The notes under the pieces were generated by a model, which saw nothing but the letters and a program-made list of their open reading frames with translations, did no database searches and was not told the DNA's origin. From Aurelia coerulea (lineage: Eukaryota > Cnidaria > Scyphozoa > Semaeostomeae > Ulmaridae), in contig CM076943.1 of the NCBI GenBank assembly GCA_039566865.1, positions 21,503,163 through 21,567,162 on the forward strand: 64,000 nt of DNA. The letters are read 5' to 3'. This document shows positions 56,352 through 64,000 of the stretch, piece after piece; position 1 is the first letter of the stretch; each line of letters begins with the position of its first letter. Position numbers and translations under genes: made by a program.

Positions 56352-58894
56352 CCCGGCGGGTGCACTTCTATATAAAAGGTGATACACAAGCTTGTCTGAA
56401 GCTTTCCAAAATATACCCTTTTCACTGAGAAAAGTCTCAGCAGTTAGACCCTATTCACTGACATTTCATCGCAATGTTTTAGAAATTTATACCCCAATTT
56501 TGGAGAATCACTGACATGCCCTCCAGACGGTTTCCTTTAAATGTCACTATATTTAGCCCTTAAATACTGGAAATACTACTAACTACTCAAAATGGAGCAG
56601 AAAATGTGTATATCTCCATTACACATCCATACACTGAAGCACAAATATGGTTTGAGCCAGTATGGTATGGTTTCAGTTATTAACTCTACAAACTTCAGCA
56701 AAACTTTGGTTTTCTGCAATCAAAGCTGCCCACAGATTCCTTGATTGATGTATTTCCTGCACTATGGAAACCATTCACTATAAATTAATAAGATTTCATT
56801 TGGAACTCATTTTCATTACATTACATACATCCCATTTATTTACTTTGCATTTAGGATGTTATTGATATGATGTTGTGTAAAAGTATGGTAACACGCATTG
56901 AGTACATTGCATCTTTTTAAAAGCATTAAGAATTTTATTTATTTTCAAGGAAATTGTAAACAAATCTGCTGCCCTCTCTTGATCTGATCTGGACTGCTGA
57001 TGACCACCAAAAAATCGAACTTTCAAATTTATAGGCCTAGGGGGTAACCATCTTACCTATGGCACTCCCGGGGGGACCACTCCTATACTTTCCTATAGTA
57101 TCATGCTCGTACAGAAGGCTTAACATTTGCACCCTAAACGCTGACCTGTGTTAGCGAAATACATACCCTAATCGCGGAAAATTTTCATGAGAACATACCC
57201 TTTCCCGTGTCAAAATAGAACTTCTCTAATTCAGGTACCCTAATCGCTGACAAGTCAGTTACTAAATTTGCTAATATTGCCGGTGTGATTTGGAGAGGAG
57301 GAAACTGCTTCAGAATTCCTACTCCATCTTGTGCTGGTCTGATAAGTTCTTTGATTCGTTAAGAATTCTTTTTTATAAATCATGACTAAAATATCATTGT
57401 AGAACAATTTAATTTATCAAATGCAGAAAAGTGCACCCTTTTTTAATTTTGGTCGAATTGGCACCCCTTAACACGGGCCCGCGCAGGTCCGTGCCTACTT
57501 TCAAGAAAGGCACCCTTTCCCGCGCTTTTTTGTACGAGCATGATAACACATCAGGTACCAAGTGGTCCCCCCGGGATGGCACTATACCAAATTGCACTGA
57601 AACATGTAGCAGCGGCAAAAAATGACACGCTTTCCCTCAGCAATTTTTGTTCATTAACATCATTAACTGCGTAAGGAACCTCATCAGCTTATCTTAGCTC
57701 TCAAAATTACTTCAAATGAAATGTAGCAGCGATACATCCTCTTCCTTTTTCCCGCGTTTTTTCACTAAGCCTCGAATTGCAAAAGAGGCTGTTGCTTCCG
57801 GGTTGCTTCCATGAAAAGATGGCTGTGTGTCAGAAAGTAGAAAGGGCAGAGTCTGTTTATATCGTAACAACTTTCAAGTGAATACTGCACTACCATGAAG
57901 TTACCTGTGGTAACATGTTTTAGTATGAAGATGCCTCTACCTATGCAACTCTGAGAAGATGTTTCCCATCAAACAAAACTGAAAATCTACTGAATGAAAA
58001 GCTGATCAAAACAGATCAAAACTGACGACTGAGAGAGAAGCAAAAGAAAATAATCAAAGAGAGAGGCAACGTAGAACGCTTTTTCTACCTGAAACAGCAG
58101 TGATGCCAGTCAGAAATACAGACTTATTATCCATTTTGTCACCAAGGAAATCATAATATCGGTTTTGATACAACCATATACACAATAATGTTATTTTATG
58201 GAACTGCAGATTGGAGCATTAGAGCACTTCTCGATATATAACATTTTCCAGATCAAAGTTGACTGATTTGCCATTAGTTTAGGCCTGATCTGATACATCA
58301 AGCACATGACTACTGCAAGTATCACCCACTGTACTAAAATGGCTTTACCTAATGGAAAGGAAACACAACCAACACCATTTCAAGAATCTGCATGTTAGCT
58401 ACTACTTGCCTTTGAATATTGTTCAACAGTTGCTGGGTTTTATCCCCTTTTCTACACCTGAATACATAGAACTACTGATGACTTGCTATTATTGAGAAAG
58501 CTATGCCTAGATTTTTATTAGACTTCAATTGAGGAATTTGATCTGGCCAAAACAAAGAGAGTTTCATCACCAAGTCCTCAAGTGTTTTGTATTCAACATT
58601 GTACAGAAAAAGTCTATTATAATTCATGACTTTGAAATCATTCAACATCAAGTTTATTGCACGTAATGACTAGTAAATTGTAACTCACAAGAGGAAACCA
58701 TCAACAAAAACCTTATTCTTGAAATTAGTTGTTTTTAATCAAGTATCTTTTTAAAATCTGCTGACCAAATTGTAAAATAACCCCCCTTTTTTCTAAATCC
58801 TAGGTCCTAGGATTTGAACATTTTTTCACCCTATCTCAGTGAATTTACAGACAAGCTTGCGTATCACCTTTTATATAGAAGTGCACCCGCCGGG
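56352..58894. mobile_element. 2.5-kb hAT-like element (CCCGGCGGGTGC ends) inside E2
   Basis: Ends CCCGGCGGGTGCACTTCTAT and the inverse, continuing through 'ataaaaggtgatac'; flanked by CCCGGACC on both sides (56344-56351 and 58895-58902). The 8-bp TSD is confirmed by E1, which lacks the insertion. No transposase frame. It contains a G-tract MITE at 57067. Confidence 0.75.
57067..57575. mobile_element. G-tract (CCCGGG-end) hAT-like MITE, third nesting level
   Basis: 509 bp between ATGGCACT duplications (57059-57066 and 57576-57583). Ends CCCGGGGGGACCACTCCTAT and 'agtggtccccccggg'; inner stem ATCATGCTCGTACA / TGTACGAGCATGAT. Confidence 0.82.
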
Positions 58895-59215
58895 CCCGGA
58901 CCGGGGTAAAGTGAACTACTTAGCAATTGTTCGATAAAACCAAAATAATGCTGGTAATACCCGAAAATATGATTTATTTTGCAACTCTAAGGAGTTCTTC
59001 GCATGTCAAAATGAAACAAACCCAAAAATTTCACAAGAGTGATATTTAAAAAAATTAAATTGTGACCTATGTTGAGAACGATCTTTGCAGATCAAATATT
59101 AACCAAAAACTATTGTCTAAGTCACAAATTCGAGTCAGATTGCGAGACCTGAATGCAAGTCGATGAACAATAATGGCAATATTCTTCGAAAATACTATAT
59201 TGCATATATATCGAA

Positions 59216-59367
59216 AATCAGGTCACGCCGCGTCGGTGGAAGATTTCTCAGCTTTGGACAGAGCTAATAATGATTTTGATTTGCTCATTCATGAAAGTTT
59301 ATTAATTTTGCGCGATCGTCCGTCACTTAACTCTCAGCAATCTTCTATTCCCTTAGCTCTGTTTTAG
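59216..59367 (+). pseudogene. GIY-YIG domain remnant of Penelope-like ORF (copy C)
   Basis: About 50 residues from the 5' truncation point to the natural stop, close to the copy at 6937. The part upstream of base 59209 in the same frame belongs to E2 and is unrelated. It is too short to be functional. Confidence 0.6.
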
Positions 59368-59487
59368 GTATTGTCCTCCGGGCTTACCTCATTATTTATT
59401 TTTCACGTAGGATTTGTAAACAACGCATTTTTGGTAGTTTATTGTCTTTATGGATATAAATTTAGCCTCGTGCTTTAGGAAACTTGG

Positions 59488-59529
59488 TATTCTGATGATG
59501 AAGCACAGCTTTGCTTCGAAACGTCAATA
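59488..59529 (+). ncRNA. Hammerhead-ribozyme-like motif in Penelope 3' tail
   Basis: TATT (stem I) - CTGATGA (59492-59498) - one extra T - stem II GAAGCA/TGCTTC closed by CAGCTT (59500-59517) - GAA (59518-59520) - ACGT (59521-59524, self-complementary stem III) - C (59525, cleavage position) - AATA (59526-59529), pairing with TATT. All invariant core bases of CUGANGA...GAA...UH are present. The extra T before stem II departs from the consensus. Hammerheads with minimal palindromic stem III are established in Penelope-like elements. Copy A has the related CTGAAGA...GAAACGT; copy B is degraded. Confidence 0.5.
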
Positions 59530-60704
59530 ATTCAACATGGCCTAGTCTTTTAATTAACTTCTCGGATTTGTCACACATGGATTTGTCGTAGTTATTAACT
59601 TGGATTGTCTTGAAATGAAATAATATAAACAATGAAAATGATTATCGTCGCAATTCTTGCTCTTCGCTTCCTCATTAAACTATATTGCATATAAATACCA
59701 AATTACCACAAAGAGAAACAATATTTTAAAAGTAGCTCACTTTGCCCGGAAACCTCCGCCCAGAAATAAAACCAAAAATAGTTATAAATCTATAACAATT
59801 ATCAATATTCTAATTTCACAGTGATGGTCATTTATCCTTTTCATGTCGATAGGTATGCTTGCTTCATCAAATCCCAACAAAATTCTTGGATCAGTAACCG
59901 CATTTTTGAATGAAGGTCAAACTTCGGCTGTCAAATGTTTGGAGGTTTTTCTGGGAGCTGGTATCAGAATATATTTCTGTGTCATCAGAGTGAAAAATTA
60001 TCCTGCAAATTATGATTTTCTGAAGGCAGAATTATGAACCAAATGAGATTGAAAAGGTCTTCTTCATCTGACTTCATGTTCACATGAGAAAATGAAGAAT
60101 CATGGGTAGTTCACTTTACCCCGGTCGAAGCAAAATATCGACTGGACGGTAGATCTTTTAAAATATTATGTTAGCGTACAAAAAAGTCTTTCTTGGCCCT
60201 TTCCTTTTGGAAAATGTAAACACATGGTATGCGCTTCAAATTGATCAAAACAGTTATAGAACTTAATTTCGTCTTGGGGTCAAAAATTAAGACCAAAGAT
60301 AGGAGCCCAAACCTAACAACCATGATTTCCCGAGGTTGTTTTTACTGCCTCGGGTAAAGGAATTTTTTGCAACAACAGGAAGAACTATTTTGCAAAAATG
60401 ATTTCATTTTCTGTGAGCACATGTAACAAAGCATTTGGCATAAATCATGTTTTATCGTGGCATGTTTGCTTTTGGAGAGAAGCGCGAATGTTCCGAGTAG
60501 TTCACTTTACCCCATAGTTCACTTTACCCCGTCTTACCCTAAATTACTGAACCTAATTTCTGACTCACCCAGTACATAAACGCTTGAGTTCTAAATAATA
60601 AAAGAGCTATGTTAATGATATGAGCAGCTAGTTTAAATGGTGATGCTATTAGAGACTCAATTTGGTAGTCATTTCTTATGATTGAGCAGCATGCTTAAAA
60701 ACCA

Positions 60705-60950
60705 TGTTGGTTGAGTGGCCGAGCGGCTTATACAGTTTCCGTCAGGTGACTGAAGTTAAGCTCGGTGGAGTGAGGTCAAACTATGGATAGGTAACCTATC
60801 GGAGGCCTGACATCGCAACTCATTTCACCGTCCTTCGGGAGAGGCGTTAAACTAGGGGTCCCATGCCTGAATACGGCATGAATATTGGGCCTGAATTAGC
60901 TTTGAGGAGCTAAAAATCCTGCCAGCCCTCTTGACATATATTACTGAAAA
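60705..60950 (+). mobile_element. tRNA-derived SINE-like sequence
   Basis: It starts near GTTGGTTGAG, with an excellent pol III A box TGGCCGAGCGG (60716-60726), as in tRNA-Leu/Ser. A weak B-box-like GAGGTCAAACT follows near 60770. After that comes 'ccttcgggagaggcgttaaac' and 'ggggtcccatgcctg', which I recall as a conserved central block of several invertebrate SINEs. A paired 'agctttgaggagct' and an A-rich end near 60950 follow. Too diverged to be a functional tRNA gene. Confidence 0.55.
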
Positions 60951-61542
60951 AAGAAAAAACCAGAAAGCTTGTAAAGGCATATAATGTCACAAATCTGAAG
61001 TCATTTAAAACTTTACAATAGGCTAAATCTATTTTGAACTTTGACACAAATGCACCTGAAGAAATGTTTATGATCAGTAATAGTAATCAAATTTTGATGA
61101 TTTTAAAAAGATGTTAACTTTTTTTCTTAACCCGGTACATTCTTGGGACACTTGATATTACATTTCAATCATTCTTTTTTTCTTCTGTGCATGCACAATC
61201 ATAGGTTCCAAATCTTTTAATAATAAATAATAACATAGAACAAGTGCTGCAAAGATAGAGAAGGAATCGTTGCTAAATGTCATTTGTGCGAATTTATCTA
61301 ATAGTAAAAAGGAAACCATACAAGATTTGAAGACAGGACCTTATTAATAATTGAATCATCATTGCGCAAAAATGCAGGACTGTAAAATGATTCTAGACAG
61401 AAACCAGCTGCTGATCTATGAACACGCAGTGGCAGTTCTGACTTACAAAATTCAATATACGATACCTCCGGAAAGCTTGGCTAAAAATGTTCTGCTGCAC
61501 ACGTTTGATTTTGCCGCAAAAAGTTGTCCATTCTGCAACTAG

Positions 61543-61679
61543 TCAAGCCTGTTCTCCTTGTTTCATTTTTTGGTAAATGTGGACGTTACCCTATTCCGCT
61601 GGGAGGAGGCGAAAAGATGCTCCTTCCCCCAACCATTCTTTGGACGGGCAATAAAACAGACCGTAAAGAGTATAGAGAG
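61543..61679 (+). CDS. Possible exon of an unrecognised gene (part 1)
   Basis: Open stretch between an in-frame TAG (which could be the AG of an acceptor, TTCTGCAACTAG) and a GTGAAA donor. It reads LVNVDVTLFRWEEAKRCSFP then QPFFGRAIKQTVKSIE plus two bases. The phase-2 end matches the next candidate exon exactly, giving Arg. The region before the TAG is also open in this frame (61351-61542: LIYEHAVAVLTYKIQYTIPP), so a pseudogene with one stop is another reading. Function unknown. The implied intron is only 76 bp, unlike FBXO8's. Confidence 0.3.
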
Positions 61680-61755
61680 GTGAAAATTCTTTCACTTTTC
61701 CTAACTTTTAATCGGCAATTAAAATCTTGACATGATTATGTCTTTCTAATTTCAG

Positions 61756-61859
61756 AAGCACAGCTGGAGTAGAACTCGAAGGGGGAAGATTTTTAATCCA
61801 TCACGTATATACAGATGAAGGAACTTTGAAACTAGTTGGGGCCACATGCTCTGTTTTGG
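61756..61859 (+). CDS. Possible exon of an unrecognised gene (part 2)
   Basis: Bounded by a textbook acceptor TTTCTAATTTCAG and donor GTAAGA. Only one of three frames is open: STAGVELEGGRFLIHHVYTD then EGTLKLVGATCSVLG. The 'FLIHHVYTDEGTLKLVG' string is faintly like a PKD or other beta-sandwich repeat (H-x-Y-x-x-x-G-x-y), but that is a weak impression. It has balanced amino-acid use, unlike nearby chance frames. A MITE begins 92 bp downstream, so following exons are not obvious in the window. Confidence 0.4.
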
Positions 61860-61951
61860 GTAAGAATATTCTCTATCATATATTAACATATATATCCCGC
61901 TCTTGTCACCATGTTATGTGATAGAGAAGACACAGAAAATACGACTGCGTT

Positions 61952-62552
61952 AACAAAAATTGATTTTGCAAGACAAAAGCATCAGTTGCTTTTGTTGACA
62001 TCTGAGTTCAAAGCGATTAGCGATTTCAGACAAAGGAAATTCTCACTACCAATAATTCAAAAGGAACAAAGTCGCAAAAGTTTCTCTGAAACCCAGGTAG
62101 CTAGCTCACTCGTTGCGTATTCGAGAATTTTTTTAAAGAGAAAACATGAGCATAAATCGAAAGAAGAAGGATGTATCTACACATCTACCTCGGGCATTTT
62201 ATTTCTTTGGTTTAGAAGCTGAGCAGCAAGTGTTTTAATTACACCCGAAAAATGAGAGACCCTCCCACTCGGCTTTTCGACCTCCCACTCGCCTCCCAGT
62301 CGGCTTTTGAACCAAATAAATCAAATGCTAGAGGTAGACGTATAGATGCATCCTTCTTCTTTCGATCTTAAAAACAATTTTTGGAATATACAACAAGCGA
62401 GCTAGCTACCTTAGTTTCAAAGAAACTTTTGCTGCTTTGCTTGTTTTGAATTACTAGTTGAGAGAATTTTTGTCTGCGATCGCTAATTGCTTTGAATTTC
62501 GGTGTCGATCAAAAGCAATTCATGCTATTTTCTTACAATATTTGTCCTTGTT
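61952..62552. mobile_element. Mutator-like MITE family 1 with 34-bp flanking repeats
   Basis: 601 bp from a diverged left end (AACAAAAATTGATTTTGC) to TTTGTCCTTGTT. No 9-bp TSD adjoins. Instead, 61918-61951 and 62553-62586 are a 34-bp direct repeat with three differences (GTGATAGAGAAGACACAG and GTGATAGAGAGGACACAG). It also contains a local duplication of 'ccctcccactcggctttt' near 62260-62310. Confidence 0.75.
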
Positions 62553-62829
62553 GTGATAGAGAGGACACAGAAAATACTACTGCATTCCAAGCTAGCAACT
62601 CTAAACAGGCCCTAAACACCAAAGGCGAATTTTGTGATACAAAGGATAGACTTATTACAGTTCGTCCCTAGTTTTCGCTCGCTATTGAGTTGAATTACTT
62701 ATTGAATTGAATGGAATCGCTCTCTCAAACAGGGACTCATAATCAAACTAACTCAAAATCAGGACAAAAACTCGTTTTCACGTCAAGTTCCTGACGTTAC
62801 AATCAGATTGCAGCATTCGGGGCTGCTCG

Positions 62830-62962
62830 GCTGTGATTGGCTCATTTAAATTTCCCGCGTAAATTTTTGAGTTTTCGGTAAAATTTTCGGTAGTTTTTGG
62901 AATTGTCGGTGCCCTTGGTCGCCCTGTCAATAAGACAGCGCTTCGCGTTGCTTTTTGCCAAA
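62830..62962 (+). promoter_or_regulatory. Promoter-like patch: inverted CCAAT box and E2F-like site
   Basis: GATTGG (inverted CCAAT, 62835-62840) and TTTCCCGC (E2F-type, 62851-62858) lie 11 bp apart in a locally GC- and CpG-richer stretch, about 105 bp before an ATG in a fair context (AAAATGGAGG, 62963). The spacing resembles animal cell-cycle promoters, but both motifs are short and could be chance. Confidence 0.25.
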
Positions 62963-63076
62963 ATGGAGGTTGTTATCATCGCAGCTACGGACAGAATAAA
63001 GGTGATCTCAAAAGGCACTGTACGAAAGAGTTTTGAAGGGAAAGGATGCATTTGTTTGTTTGCCAACTTGCTGTAG
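62963..63076 (+). CDS. Possible first exon or 37-codon ORF
   Basis: ATG in a fair context, reading MEVVIIAATDRIKVISKGTV and ending FANLL plus a stop. A GTGATC donor-like site follows codon 13 (...DRIK), so it could be a 13-codon first exon. It sits just after the promoter-like patch. No family recognised, and chance is a real possibility. Confidence 0.2.
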   Translation: MEVVIIAATDRIKVISKGTVRKSFEGKGCICLFANLL

Positions 63077-64000
63077 GAAGACCCCGGAAGACTTACTGTT
63101 TGGCGAATTTAAATCGTGAAACACAGGATTCCTTTTTGGCCTGAGCAAAACAAAAAAGGAGCTTGAGGTAAGCACTTCGACCCGGCAAAAAGTTAAGAGA
63201 AAACTCACATTCGATGTGGAAAAGATACCCGAAATTTCTTGAAACATTCCTCTATAAACAGCAGAAGTATTCGTTTTTGAAATTCTGTGCAAATTATAGT
63301 AAATTTGTCAAAGAGGCTTGAACCAACGTTTCTTCGTTCTTGCAAAGTGCCGATCAATTTATCTTTCCTCCTGAAGTTTAAAATCACAGACTACAGTACA
63401 AAGCTGCTTAAACAGAAACTATTTTCAATCTTACGAAACAAATGTGTCATAAGAGTTTTGTGGCTAACTACACATTTTTTAGGAGAATTATTTATAGTTT
63501 TGAGAAGCCTTTTTGGGTGTTTTTCTTTGCGAGAATAATTTGTGTTCGTTTCTTGAGCTTCCCCGACCGAAGAACATTCTAGAAAACATTGCAAAGTTCC
63601 CCTGAAGATAACGCCAGAAAACTCGCGCATTTTAAGATAAAGAATAACCGAAACTTGATGAAACGTTTATGCTTTGTTAACCATAGTATTGACAGCAGAA
63701 ATATTAGTGATTGAAATTATTACAAAATAGCTAGTGCAGGTTTTTTTGCGTGAAACAGTCTCACAATAGTTTCACAATAGGTTGCAGAAGGCTTCAGCAA
63801 AAAGTTTCTGAAATATACCTTGGGTTCCTTTGGCAATCAAAACAATCATGATTGTATTGTTTTAGATTTATCATTGTTTCATTTGAAAGAAATTAGATCC
63901 CACTGGCTGGCTGAATTTGACGAAATCTTTATTGTTTTGATTGTCAAAGGAACGCAAGTTTGTCTGGTTCACTCATTCCGAAAAAGTTTGAAGGCGTGGA
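63077..64000. other. Right end of window, nothing recognised
   Basis: AT-rich sequence with several short overlapping frames on both strands (for example 63287-63538), none with motifs. A short inverted pair near 63830-63950 ('cctttggcaatcaaaacaat' with 'attgttttgattgtcaaagg') suggests another small palindromic element. Confidence 0.35.

Larger units (their letters stand above)
59209..59678 (+). mobile_element. Penelope-like retroelement 3' fragment C inside E2
   Basis: 470 bp bounded by a 15-bp duplication ACTATATTGCATATA (left 59194-59208, right 59679-59693) that E1 has once. The frame encodes SGHAASVEDFSALDRANNDF, DLLIHESLLILRD and LNSQQSSIPLALF plus a stop: the end of the GIY-YIG domain with Glu and Asn retained. 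The 3' tail holds a hammerhead-like core (59488-59529) and ends in the 'attatcgtcgcaattcttgctcttcgc' motif shared with fragments A and B. Confidence 0.72.
56153..60539. mobile_element. E2: inverted copy of E1 carrying two later insertions
   Basis: Same TA-flanked ends and the same six motif copies as E1, read in reverse (about 56158, 56331 inverse, 58903, 60105 inverse, 60495 inverse, 60513 inverse). Removing 56352-58894 and 59209-59678 with their target duplications leaves close to E1's 1.36 kb. Differences from E1 are scattered substitutions. Confidence 0.75.
54279..60572. mobile_element. Tc1/mariner-like MITE hosting two inverted E-element insertions
   Basis: TA-flanked, with ends CCGGGTGAGTTAGAAAAAAG and the inverse-like 'ctgactcacccag'. 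Subtracting E1 (54400-55755) and E2 (56153-60539) leaves about 550 bp of its own sequence (54279-54399, 55756-56152, 60540-60572), the normal size for this family. The 397-bp part between E1 and E2 is unique in the window. Confidence 0.7.

Noticed and set aside
60716..60800. A functional tRNA-Leu/Ser gene.
   Set aside because: The A box is good, but no acceptor stem, anticodon arm or proper GGTTCGAATCC B box can be folded, and the sequence continues into a SINE-type body.
1..64000. Bacterial-type features such as operons, ribosome-binding sites or phage genes.
   Set aside because: Spliced FBXO8 exons, LINE, SINE and MITE content show that this is animal nuclear DNA.

Overview
The window is animal nuclear DNA: AT-rich, intron-containing, and very dense in small transposons. 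The only host gene I can name is the 3' part of an FBXO8 orthologue (F-box plus Sec7 family) on the + strand. Four exons (1394-1512, 4755-4823, 8289-8404, 11810-12090) join in phase through GT/AG introns of about 3.2-3.5 kb and encode the Sec7-like domain and C terminus; the F-box exons lie upstream of base 1. FBXO8 and the style of the LINE and Penelope-like fragments point to a metazoan, most likely a marine invertebrate such as a cnidarian. That last step is inference.

Almost everything else that can be explained is mobile DNA, and target-site duplications (TSDs) can be read for many elements. The families are: (1) Mutator-like MITE family 1 (ends AACAAGG...CCTTGTT, 9-bp TSD); (2) Mutator-like MITE family 2 (ends AGCATA...TATGCT, 9-bp TSD); (3) Tc1/mariner-like palindromic MITEs (CCGGGTG ends, TA TSD); (4) hAT-like elements with CCCGGG/G-tract ends or CAGTGGCGG/CAGGCGTGC ends (8-bp TSD); (5) a PIF/Harbinger-like MITE (GGGACAG ends, 3-bp TSD); (6) a CACTA-like MITE (3-bp TSD); (7) three Penelope-like 3' fragments encoding the end of a GIY-YIG domain, one followed by a hammerhead-ribozyme-like core; (8) a 5'-truncated, frameshifted non-LTR retrotransposon (48951-51013, minus strand); and (9) a tRNA-derived SINE-like sequence.

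Layout: 1-12.1 kb FBXO8 exons with transposon-filled introns; 12.2-23 kb nested MITEs, including a perfect 132-bp-arm hairpin; 23.9-29.1 kb a near-identical 1.53-kb tandem array (three full units plus a partial one) sitting inside a MITE; 29.7-42.7 kb scattered MITEs; 42.7-46.1 kb an unclassified 3.35-kb element with inverted ends of about 470 bp; 49-51 kb LINE; 52-54 kb G-tract MITEs; 54.3-60.6 kb a mariner-like MITE that has received two inverted copies of a motif-rich element, one of which took in further insertions; 60.7-64 kb a SINE, possible exons of an unrecognised gene and a promoter-like patch.

The most unusual items are the nested tandem array, the two hammerhead-like cores, the E1/E2 inverted pair with twelve copies of a GGGGTAAAGTGAACTA motif, and the 3.35-kb long-TIR element.
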